Source: an uncultured Lachnospiraceae bacterium (GTDB lineage Bacteria > Bacillota > Clostridia > Lachnospirales > Lachnospiraceae). From it: a DNA stretch of 64,000 bases. Below are positions 1 through 7,900 of this stretch, one piece after another. The stretch spans positions 4,899 through 68,898 of the forward strand of contig CAJTUA010000022.1 of assembly GCA_910579615.1 (NCBI GenBank), read 5' to 3'. Below the pieces are notes generated by a model. That model saw only the letters and a program-made list of their open reading frames with translations, did not search any database and was not told the DNA's origin. The position numbers were made by a program, and so were the translations under genes. Position 1 is the first letter of the stretch; every line of letters starts with the position of its first letter.

Positions 1-636
1 GTTCATCTCCTGTGTAGTCTTCACTGCGCCTTCATAATTCTTCGCATAACTCCCCATAACCGACATCATGAATGCCATACCAACCGGGAGCGTCACGATG
101 GACAAAAGCGCCATGCGCCAATCCAGAACAAACAGGCAGACCACGATAAAAAGCGGCCCCGCAATATTGGCAGTCAGCTCCGGGAACAGATGGGCAAGTG
201 TGGTCTCCATGCCGTCCACCTGATCCACGATGATCTGCTTCATCTTCCCGCTGGACATATCCATGACCGTCCCAAGGGGCAGCTTCGGCAGTTTTTCCAG
301 TATTCTCTGCCGGATATTCTTCAGAATGGAAAAGGTCGCCTTGTGGGACACGGACAATGCCATATTGTAAAGAAGCGTGCGTGCGGCATACCCCGCCAGT
401 CCCAGACCTAACCATGGCAGATAAAAGGACAGATCCTTTTCCCCAGCCAGCATGCCGATGATAACCTGTGCCGCCGCAAAATAGGGCAGCATCCCCAGCA
501 CGACAGCAGTGAGTGCGCTTATGACCGCTCCGATCAGGCGGCCATGTTCGTCTTTTCCCCAGCCCCATATGCGGAGCAGTGGATTTTGTGAAGCATAAGA
601 ACTGCCCGCAGGGCGTTCTGTTCGTTGCTTTTGCAT
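1..636 (-). CDS. ABC exporter, fused permease/ATPase type, N-terminal part (runs off left edge)
   Basis: Only the first 212 residues are inside the window and the frame is still open at base 1. The product reads as the membrane half of a one-chain ABC exporter. Hydrophobic segments lie near residues 34-60 and 71-92, and a further pair spans about 148-190. A cytoplasmic stretch with the usual exporter pattern (a helix of about 40 residues ending in SGKMKQIIVDQVDGME) lies between them. The ATPase domain would be beyond the edge. The ATG at 634-636 has GGAGG eight bases upstream. The TetR gene at 730 lies just upstream on the same strand, so this is probably its target: a drug or metabolite exporter. 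A weak dyad (AGTTA/TAACT, 657-674) before the ribosome binding site could be its operator. The substrate cannot be told. Confidence 0.8.
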   Translation of the reverse strand, partial: MQKQRTERPAGSSYASQNPLLRIWGWGKDEHGRLIGAVISALTAVVLGMLPYFAAAQVIIGMLAGEKDLSFYLPWLGLGLAGYAARTLLYNMALSVSHKATFSILKNIRQRILEKLPKLPLGTVMDMSSGKMKQIIVDQVDGMETTLAHLFPELTANIAGPLFIVVCLFVLDWRMALLSIVTLPVGMAFMMSVMGSYAKNYEGAVKTTQEMN

Positions 637-688
637 AATCAGTTCCTCCTTATTTTAGTTAGTTTTCGTTAACTTATTGGTTTATTTT

Positions 689-723
689 AAGGCTGCCTGA
701 CTGTTGCCAGTTCTGGCAGCCTT
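689..723 (-). other. Hairpin between tetR and the exporter gene
   Basis: AAGGCTGCC (689-697) is perfectly complementary to GGCAGCCTT (715-723), a 9 bp stem with a 17-base loop. On the transcribed minus strand it is followed by AAAATAAA rather than a T run, so it is not a textbook terminator. It may process or attenuate the message between the regulator and the exporter. The stem is plain in the sequence; the role is inferred. Confidence 0.45.
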
Positions 724-729
724 AAGAAC

Positions 730-1365
730 TTATTTTGTTTCCGCCGTTTCTTCCCCGACGATTGCCAAAAATCCTCCATGGTGGTATTTCCCCATCATGG
801 CGACATATTTCTTTGCGTCTTCCCTGTCCATCCCATGGCGGACCACTTCGAAGATGCCTTCAAAATAACCAGTGACCATCATATGATAAAATTCCGCAGT
901 CAGCCCGCCCGCAGGTTCCAGACGGGAGCCTGTTGCCTCCAGCCACTTCCATGTGTATTCCTCTTCCATGGATACCAGCCCGTTCACAAAATTACAGAAC
1001 TTCGTGCCATGGGAAGCATCCAACAGCAAACGGAATTCGTCAAAATGGTCGTAGATGTAATCCACCATTCCAAGCATCGCATCAGAAGAATACTTCCCAA
1101 CCTCCCGGCGCTGGACATCGCTGTCAAAAGAATGGAATGTTTCCTGCACATCCAGACACCGGGACATGAACTCTTCTGAAACCGGCTCCACAATGGCGGC
1201 AAACAGCCCTTCCTTATCTTTAAAGCGGACGTAAATGGAATTGGTACTTGTTTTTGCTTCTGCGGCAATCGTCCGCAGGGAGGCATCTGTGTAGCCTTTT
1301 TCGAGGAATTCCTTTTTTGCGCATTCCAGTATCCTCTCATACACGCCCTCAATCTGCTTTGCCAC
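730..1365 (-). CDS. TetR/AcrR family transcriptional regulator
   Basis: The protein has 211 residues when started at GTG 1363-1365. The N-terminal helix-turn-helix is typical of TetR: a helix around IEGVYERILECAKKEF, then TIAAEAKTSTNSIYVRFKDKEGLF as the recognition part. The remaining 150 or so residues are the divergent ligand-binding and dimer domain. The frame is open 16 codons further up to a TTG, but that TTG overlaps the -10 box of the only good promoter here. The GTG has GGAAGGTG just upstream and is the better start. The gene is first in a likely two-gene unit with the ABC exporter, so it probably represses that exporter and itself until a substrate binds. The ligand is unknown. Confidence 0.85.
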   Translation of the reverse strand: MAKQIEGVYERILECAKKEFLEKGYTDASLRTIAAEAKTSTNSIYVRFKDKEGLFAAIVEPVSEEFMSRCLDVQETFHSFDSDVQRREVGKYSSDAMLGMVDYIYDHFDEFRLLLDASHGTKFCNFVNGLVSMEEEYTWKWLEATGSRLEPAGGLTAEFYHMMVTGYFEGIFEVVRHGMDREDAKKYVAMMGKYHHGGFLAIVGEETAETK

Positions 1366-1412
1366 CTGTTCACCTTCCCTCTTTAATAACAGTGTTTCAT
1401 AACGATGTTTCA

Positions 1413-1441
1413 ATTATAATTCAGAAAAACACAGTTGTCAA
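1413..1441 (-). promoter_or_regulatory. Consensus sigma-A promoter of the tetR/exporter unit
   Basis: On the minus strand TTGACA (1436-1441), a 17-base spacer and TATAAT (1413-1418) match the housekeeping consensus exactly. The start of transcription would fall near 1405, about 40 bases before the GTG start. Just downstream is a direct repeat of TGAAACA (about 1396-1411) and a short dyad AACA-C-TGTT, which could be the operator. The promoter is directly visible; the operator is a guess. Confidence 0.8.
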
Positions 1442-1616
1442 GAGGATTTTCTGAAAAATCCAATCCCGCAGCGGGGTAGAAAGTAAGAGAGCGACAAATA
1501 CTTATTTATCGGCGCAGTTATCGCATGATTTAGAAAAGTTTGGGGCATTGTATCTGTTGTTATGTCGGTGCTGTTTTGCTCCTTAAAAGCACATCGAATA
1601 AATAAGGAGGATTTTT

Positions 1617-1835
1617 ATGAAATTTTTATCTAATTTGTTCTTGGTTTTGGCTGTTCTTCTGTCGGATGTGATGTGCGCTGTTGTTGCATATAACTATTGT
1701 GACATGGTGTGGGGCATCAAATATGCTGGTTATAGTGCTCCAGCTTCGACAGCATTCCTGGTAGCAATTCCTTTTATGATTGCTATTGTGGTATGTGTTG
1801 TAATTGCACTATATTTTAAAAAGAGAACAACCTAA
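1617..1835 (+). CDS. Small two-span membrane protein of unknown function
   Basis: A 72-residue product with an excellent ribosome binding site (AAGGAGG, six bases before ATG). Two hydrophobic segments are visible: residues 5-25, and 43-66 ending in the positive tail YFKKRTT. Between them is a short loop with tyrosines, cysteine and tryptophan. The layout suggests both ends lie on the same side, with the tail in the cytoplasm. No family is recognised. It is the only plus-strand gene in the first 57 kb and points away from the tetR promoter across about 175 bases of upstream sequence. It is probably real, judging from the binding site and composition. Function is not inferable. Confidence 0.7.
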   Translation: MKFLSNLFLVLAVLLSDVMCAVVAYNYCDMVWGIKYAGYSAPASTAFLVAIPFMIAIVVCVVIALYFKKRTT

Positions 1836-1845
1836 CAACTTCCCA

Positions 1846-2931
1846 TCAACGCACCGTCCGGATTAAGGTATCATATCCAAGCTGACGAAGCCTTCTTTGT
1901 GCGTTCCTCGCTTCCCTTTCAGTTTCATAATACCCGGTCACAACCGCGTAGAACTTTTTGTAAAGCTGAATCATGGACGAAAAACCATCCCGCTCCATCT
2001 TTCTGCGTTGGCGCAGCGCATTCTGGTAATTCCGGTACAGTCCGGTCTGAACCACATAACATGGCCTGCAGTCATCATCGTCATCGTCATCGTCATCATC
2101 ATCGTCAATGCAGACACACCTTCCGGACAAACGCCTTCCAATCTGCATTTCTTCATCCACAGGCGGAATCGAATCCTGCGTGCTGTCCTGCGACTGCCAG
2201 TCAATGGAAGGGCTTTCCGGCTGTTCTGTGGCCGTCTGGGTGAAACGTTTTTCAACCGCCGCACTGGCTACCACACTTCCTGCCGCGCCAGCCCGCCCTG
2301 CCATATGTTCCAAAGGAAACGCAGACGCTGCAACCGCCCTGTTGTCCTGTCCTGCCGTATTTACGCCCGCCGCGGTCCGCCTTGCAGACACCAACCCGTT
2401 ATCCTGCAGCGTATTTAAAATCGCATAGGCGATTGCCTGCGCCACATCGTCAAAATTTCCATCAAAAATCGCATTATCCATGTCACTGTCAATAAAGCCT
2501 GCTTCCACCAAAAGCGCAGGCATCTTTGTGCGCCGCAGCACCGCAAGGTCGCGCCTTATTTCCGTACCAATGTTCTTAAACCCGACCCCTGCAAGCGCTT
2601 CATTGATGGCATCCGCCATCTCTTTTTTTATGCCGCTGTTATCAAAAATTAATGTCTGCACACCATTGTACTGATTGCGGTATTCTGCTGCATTGCGGTG
2701 GATGGAAACAAAAAGGTCTGCCCCCGCCTCATTTGCAATCTGTGCTTTGCGCAGCGGTGAATCGTAAACATCCTCCACACGCGTGTAGCCAACATCCACC
2801 CCATTGTTTTGCAGGATTTCCCCTACAGCAAGCGTAAGATTTAAATTATCCGTCTTTTCCTTACGATTTCCATCCGTTGCGCCGTTGTCATAACCGCCGT
2901 GCCCGGCATCCAGATATACGGTATAAGCCAT
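1846..2931 (-). CDS. N-acetylmuramoyl-L-alanine amidase (Amidase_3) with SPOR domain
   Basis: The protein has 361 residues. Residues 1-190 are a zinc amidase that cleaves the amide between N-acetylmuramic acid and L-alanine in peptidoglycan. The metal and catalytic motifs are visible: LDAGHGG (first His), a central Glu, SIHRNA (second His) and LLVEAGFID (catalytic Glu). Residues 190-275 are a low-complexity linker. A run of twelve Asp flanked by CVCI and CRPC follows at about 276-291. The last 70 residues (YVVQTGLYRNYQNA... YDTLIRTV) resemble a SPOR domain, which binds denuded glycan strands. There is no signal peptide, as in some CwlD-like or spore-cortex amidases, so export or mother-cell action is unclear. 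The family call is firm; the cellular role is inferred. Confidence 0.88.
   Translation of the reverse strand: MAYTVYLDAGHGGYDNGATDGNRKEKTDNLNLTLAVGEILQNNGVDVGYTRVEDVYDSPLRKAQIANEAGADLFVSIHRNAAEYRNQYNGVQTLIFDNSGIKKEMADAINEALAGVGFKNIGTEIRRDLAVLRRTKMPALLVEAGFIDSDMDNAIFDGNFDDVAQAIAYAILNTLQDNGLVSARRTAAGVNTAGQDNRAVAASAFPLEHMAGRAGAAGSVVASAAVEKRFTQTATEQPESPSIDWQSQDSTQDSIPPVDEEMQIGRRLSGRCVCIDDDDDDDDDDDDCRPCYVVQTGLYRNYQNALRQRRKMERDGFSSMIQLYKKFYAVVTGYYETEREARNAQRRLRQLGYDTLIRTVR
2071..2106 (-). repeat. GAT/GAC microsatellite coding for twelve aspartates
   Basis: Twelve consecutive GAT or GAC codons lie inside the amidase gene. The mix of the two codons shows the tract is not one pure trinucleotide, but slippage could still change its length in steps of one residue without breaking the frame. 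It is bounded by two cysteine pairs. Confidence 0.9.
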
Positions 2932-3061
2932 ATTTTTCCCTCATTTCTGCAAAAATGCTTATGGCAGTTTTTCTAAAATACCCCGGATTCCTGGGATGCT
3001 CTTAAAAAAACTGTTTTCCACACAGCATATGCGGCAGAAAGAAAAATGTGCCTGTTTTCTT

Positions 3062-3850
3062 TTACCATTCATTGATGTTCGGCCGCGGCACCCTCCACCA
3101 CTGTTCAAAATCCATTGTGTATTGCGACAAAACATTGCGGATATCGCCCGGCTTCTCCCACTCCGAAATTTCCATAAACCAATCAACAAACGCATCCACA
3201 TCCCGCATTTCCTGCGACTGCGCCGCCGCTTTCCCAAGGCTTACCAGACGGGCGGTCTTTTCCGATACCTTTTCCACAAATTCCTCCAGACGGCGGTTGC
3301 TCGGGAACAAAATTTCGTTTTCCTGCAAAATCATGCGGTACACGCTGTAAATCACTTCTCCTATGGCATGCAGCTTCATGTAGCCATCCACCGGGCAGGA
3401 TTTTAAGAAATAATAATAATTCAGCCAAAAATCCGCGTAAAAAGAAAGCATTTTATCCTCTTTTTCCCGCCTCTGGAAAACAGGGATTTCCGACACAATC
3501 TGCGGGATTTGCGGATCTTTTGTGAACAATACCTTTGCACCTAAAAACGCGTTCCTTGCCGGTTCGCTCCCCTTGTTCGCCGCATCGAACAAAAACTCCT
3601 TTGTCATATATTTCACATCAAAATACCCGCCCTCGTAGGTGCAGTATCCTTCAATCGTTTCTGCTGTTGTATTATTTTTCACGCGCAACAAATAAGATTC
3701 TTCCGTGACCACAACCATTGCGTCCAAATCCGAGTCCGGCCGTTCACAGCCTTTTGCCACCGAACCGCCGAAGACTAGCGCAATGACATCCTCCCTTCCG
3801 GAAAAATAGTTTTTTAAATTCTCAAGTGATTCCTCGTGGTGCTTGTACAT
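3062..3850 (-). CDS. Minimal nucleotidyltransferase-fold protein
   Basis: A 262-residue product. The N-terminal 100 residues are a polymerase-beta-like nucleotidyltransferase. GGSVAKG followed by DSDLDAMV is the GSx10DxD catalytic signature, and a third acidic residue falls in YFDVKYM. The C-terminal part is helical, like the substrate-binding half of aminoglycoside nucleotidyltransferases and related DUF families. Such enzymes add a nucleotide to a small molecule, protein or RNA; which one cannot be told. The ATG has AAGGGGG nine bases upstream. It directly follows a broken phosphotransferase gene, and such pairs of kinase-like and nucleotidyltransferase-like proteins often sit together in drug-modification loci. 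A resistance role is possible but not shown. Confidence 0.8.
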   Translation of the reverse strand: MYKHHEESLENLKNYFSGREDVIALVFGGSVAKGCERPDSDLDAMVVVTEESYLLRVKNNTTAETIEGYCTYEGGYFDVKYMTKEFLFDAANKGSEPARNAFLGAKVLFTKDPQIPQIVSEIPVFQRREKEDKMLSFYADFWLNYYYFLKSCPVDGYMKLHAIGEVIYSVYRMILQENEILFPSNRRLEEFVEKVSEKTARLVSLGKAAAQSQEMRDVDAFVDWFMEISEWEKPGDIRNVLSQYTMDFEQWWRVPRPNINEW

Positions 3851-3868
3851 GATTTCCCCCTTATCCTC

Positions 3869-4494
3869 TTATTCTGAAATGATTCCCTGCCATTTTCCCC
3901 AAAGCACTTCCTTTTGTTCCCTCCCAAACTGCAATATCCTAAAGAGGGAATCCATGGCATCCGCGCCGTAGCACTGCATATAGGAAATGTGCATAAAAGC
4001 CGCCCCGTGGCATGGCAGAAATCAACAAACTGCATAATAAACGCCCAGCCAAGGTCAAGATGCCTGCTTCCAATCCCCGAATCATCCAAATCAACCAGCA
4101 CAACTTCACCGCTTTTCCGGCGCATCGCATTGTGCGGTCCCAAATCACTGTGGATAAAGCACTGGTCGAGGTCGCAAAAATCTGGCAGTTCATCCAGAAT
4201 TGCGTCGAATTCCGGCTTGAAAGCTTTGTCCAAAAACCATGCATAGAACCGCTCCTTATCCGAATCCAGTGCGCTAAGAAGAAGCGGCACGGATGCATCC
4301 TTTTCCCTTAAAGAATGCAGCAGATATGCCAGACGTCCAAGGTCATACTCGTCCTGCGGCGTTTCTTCCAACTGTCTGCCGTCGATATATTCCATCATGT
4401 AATAATAAAAACCGTCCGCCCGGATATAGCGTTTCCCGTCCACCGTATAAATCAGCTTTGGCGCAATCCCCATACCGTTTTCCAAACATTTCAT
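3869..4494 (-). pseudogene. Aminoglycoside/choline phosphotransferase family gene, frameshifted and lacking its N-lobe
   Basis: The frame carries the kinase core: YYMMEYIDGRQLEETP (hinge), then CFIHSDLGPHNAM (Brenner motif, catalytic Asp and metal-binding Asn) and VLVDLDDSGIGSRHLDLG (metal-binding Asp). After FVDFCHATG the reading becomes implausible. Adding one G to the GGGG run near 4002-4005 restores a sensible C-terminus (GAAFMHISYMQC... KWQGIISE) ending in TAA at 3869, just before the binding site of the nucleotidyltransferase gene. The open frame without correction runs on to 3814 and overlaps that gene. The usual first 50 or so residues (ATP-binding N-lobe) are missing at the 5' end, where an unrelated frame (4491-4841) overlaps by four bases. 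It is therefore doubly damaged, unless the G-run indel is a sequencing error. Confidence 0.75.
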
Positions 4495-4841
4495 TTAGCG
4501 GTATCCCGGCAGTCCTTTATTTTCAGACACTCTGCATTTTGATATTCTGGATACTCGGATAGGAACCGTGGTAAAAATTGCTTTAATAATTTTATGAGAT
4601 ATAATGGCAATTCATTTATATTTGTGCAATTCAATATCTGGTAATACCACCAGCTGCTCATATCTTTCGCAGCGTACAATTCAAAAATAATTTCTTCCTC
4701 TATTTCATAATCCACGTTGTATGAAGGTTCTAATTTCCATTTTCCTATTCCTTCGGCACTCTTACTAAGTTCATAATTCTGTACATATACCCTTAATTCT
4801 CCTGCCAGTATTGCCCATAAAATACCATCCACCTCCTGCAA
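4491..4841 (-). CDS. Hypothetical protein with TTG start
   Basis: A 116-residue frame in unusually A+T-rich sequence. The start is TTG at 4839-4841 with AAAGGAGG six bases upstream, a very strong site. The product is acidic in the middle (DYEIEEEIIFELYAAKD) with aromatic clusters (SSWWYYQIL) and a basic end. I do not recognise the family. It could be the C-terminal part of a longer gene whose N-terminus is the overlapping frame ending at 4771: VKEEK in that frame runs naturally into LQEVDGILW in this one if one base is removed. The stop overlaps the first codon of the phosphotransferase remnant by four bases. Translation seems likely; function unknown. Confidence 0.45.
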   Translation of the reverse strand: MQEVDGILWAILAGELRVYVQNYELSKSAEGIGKWKLEPSYNVDYEIEEEIIFELYAAKDMSSWWYYQILNCTNINELPLYLIKLLKQFLPRFLSEYPEYQNAECLKIKDCRDTAK

Positions 4842-4926
4842 TCTTTTCCTCCTTTACGATTGCTTTTCCTAATTCAACAGAATAATAGGAATCCATCGAT
4901 TGCCTCATATCCTTTGACGGCTGCAT
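4771..4926 (-). pseudogene. Short frame overlapping the hypothetical gene, possible frameshifted N-terminus
   Basis: 51 residues from ATG 4924-4926 (GAGGGG five bases upstream) to a stop inside the next gene. Up to VKEEK it looks like real coding sequence in the same A+T-rich island. After that (GGGWYFMGNTGRR) it does not. The simplest reading is the N-terminus of the 4491-4841 protein separated by a one-base indel near 4845. Alternatively it is a chance frame. No family is recognised. Confidence 0.3.
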
Positions 4927-4961
4927 ATTGCCCCTCATCCCCGATAATATGTTAAGAATAA

Positions 4962-7900
4962 TCACGCCCCAAGAAAATCCAGCAGCGAAATCTGGTTTGA
5001 AATCGGGATATCCCCCAAAAGCCCCAATTCCGCCATCTTATCACAGTTCGTCTGGCTGACCTTGCAGCGGTCGCGGAAATCCTCGCGGGATAAGAACGGT
5101 CCGTCCGCCACCGCCTCCACAATCTGGTCCGCCGCCTTATCCCCCAGCCCTTCAATCGTAGACAGGCACGGCATAATCTTTTTGTCGCTCAGAATCTGGA
5201 ATGCGTGCGCCTTTGCCGTATAAATATCAATCGGCTCAAAATCATAGCCTCTCGCGTACATTTCCTCGACCAGCTTCATATCCTTGTAGGTATCCTCCTC
5301 CTTCTGCGAAAGCTTTTCCTTAAAATCGGAGGAATTCATGCGCCTTTTATATTCTGCCATATGCATGCGCAGCCGTTCTTTTCCGAGGCACATCAACTCA
5401 TAGTTGAACGCCGACGCGCGGATGCTGAAATATGCCGCGTAGTACGCGAGTGGATAATAGACCTTGAAATACGCAATCCGGAACGCCATCATGACGTAAG
5501 CGCAGGCGTGCGCCTTCGGGAACATGTATTTGATGCGCTCACACGACCACATATACCATTCCGGCACATCATGCGCCTTCATCTCCTCTTTCATCTCCGG
5601 CGTAAGCCCTTTGCCCTTGCGCACACTTTCCATGATTTTAAAGGCGTGGCCGTTTTCAATGCCCATCTGGATTAAATATGTCATAATATCATCGCGCGTA
5701 CAGATGGCGGTCGAGAGCGTACAGGTTCCCTCCTGAATCAGCGTCTGCGTATTGTTCAGCCACACATCCGTTCCATGCGAAAGCCCGGAAATGCGAATCA
5801 TGTCCGAAAAGCTCTGCGGCCTTGTGTCGCGCAGCATCTGCATAACAAAATCCGTGCCGCACTCCGGGATGCCGAGCGAGCCCAAGTCGCAGCCACTGAT
5901 ATCGGATGGCTTGATGCCAAGCGCTTCCGTCGAGGCGAAAATCGAGAGCACCTTCGGGTCATCCATGCGGATTTTTTTTGCGTCCAGCCCGGTAAAATCC
6001 TCGAGCACACGAATCATGGTCGGGTCATCGTGCCCAAGGATATCAAGCTTTAGCAAATTGTGGTCAATGGAATGGTATTCAAAATGTGTCGTGACAATCT
6101 TTGTTGTCGTATCATTTGCCGGATGCTGCAGCGGCGTAAAGGAATTGATTTCCTCGCCGTGCGGCAGCACGACAATGCCGCCCGGGTGCTGCCCGGTTGA
6201 GCGGCGCACACCCGTGCAGCCAAGCGCGATGCGCTCCATCTCCGCCGGGCGCTGGTGCTTTTCGTGCTCCTCGTTGTATTTTTTCACATAGCCAAACGCC
6301 GTCTTGTCCGCCACCGTGCCGATGGTTCCGGCGCGGAAGGTATGCCCCGCCCCGAAAATCACCTCGGTGTACTCGTGCGCCTTGCTCTGGTATTCGCCCG
6401 AAAAATTCAGGTCGATATCCGGCTCTTTGTCGCCGTTAAAACCAAGGAACGTCTCGAACGGGATATTGTGCCCGTCCTTAATCAGCATTGCCCCGCACTG
6501 CGGGCAGACGCGGTCGGGCATGTCACAGCCGCAGCTCATCGCGTAGGGCTTGACCGCGTCCGAGTCAAAATCCGCGTAATGGCATTTTTCACAGTAATAA
6601 TGCGGCGGCAGCGGGTTGACCTCCGTGATACCGGACATGGTCGCGACAAAGGAGGAGCCGACCGAACCGCGCGAACCGACCAGATATCCGTCCTCGTTCG
6701 ACTTCCACACTAATTTCTGCGCGATAATGTACATCACGGCAAAGCCGTTTTTGATGATGGAATTTAACTCGTGTTCTAAGCGCCCCTCCACCTGCGGCGG
6801 GAGCGTTGGCCCGTAAATGGCGTGCGCCTTCTCATAGCAGATATTACGCAGCGTCTCATCGGAATGCGGGATAACCGGCGCGCATTTGTCCGGGCGCACC
6901 GGGGAAATTTTTTCCACCATGTCCATGATTTTGCGCGGGTTTGTGATAACAAGCTCCTCCGCCTTTTCCGGGGGAAGATAGCGGAATTCGTTTAGCATCT
7001 CGTCCGTCGTGCGCAGATAGAGCGGCGCCTGGCTGTCCGCGTCCTTAAAGCCTTTGGAATTCATAATAATCCGGCGGTACACCTCATCCTCCGGGTTTAG
7101 GAAATGTACATCGCAGGTCGCCACGACCAGTTTGTTATACTGCTCCCCAAGTGAAATGATTTTTTTGTTGATTGCAATCAAATCGTCCTCCGACTGAACC
7201 GCGGAGATTTTGGTATCCTCAATCATGAAACGGTTGTTGCCAAGGGGCTGTATTTCAAAATAGTCATAAAATTCACACAGGCGGTTGATTTCATCCGGCG
7301 ATTCACCGCGCAGTATGGCCTGGTAGAGCTCGCCCGCCTCGCAGGCGGAGCCAAGAATCAGCCCCTCGCGGTATTTGCTTAGCATACTTTTCGGGATGCG
7401 TGGGCTGCGCTGGAAATAATCCAGATGCGAAGCGGAAACCATGCGGTAGAGATTGATTCTGCCAATATCGTTGCGGCAGAGCAGGATTGCATGGTACGGG
7501 CGCATTTTTTTGATGATATCCGGCGCAATCTCGGCGCGCTCGTTGATATCGCGCAGTGTTTTGTAGCCGCGCTCCTGCATCATTTCCAGAAACTTTACAT
7601 AGATTTCCGCCGTGCAGCCTGCGTCGTCCACGGCGCGGTGATGGTTTTCAAGCGAAACCGAGAGCTCCTTTGCCACTGTGTCGAGCTTGAAATTGTGCAG
7701 CTCCGGCAAAAGGACGCGCGCAAGCCCGACGGTATCCACAATCGTGTAATCCGCCGTAATCCCCAAATCTTTTGCATTTTTTGCGATAAAGCCCGTGTCA
7801 AAGCGCGCGTTGTGCGCCACCAGGATGCAGCCTTCACAAAACGCCAGGAATTGCGGAAGTATGGTATCAATCGTATCCGCGCCCATCACCATCTCGTCCG

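Noticed and set aside
3814..3868. Extension of the phosphotransferase frame into the nucleotidyltransferase gene
   Set aside because: Sequence after the G run is not protein-like. The corrected frame stops at 3869, before the next binding site.
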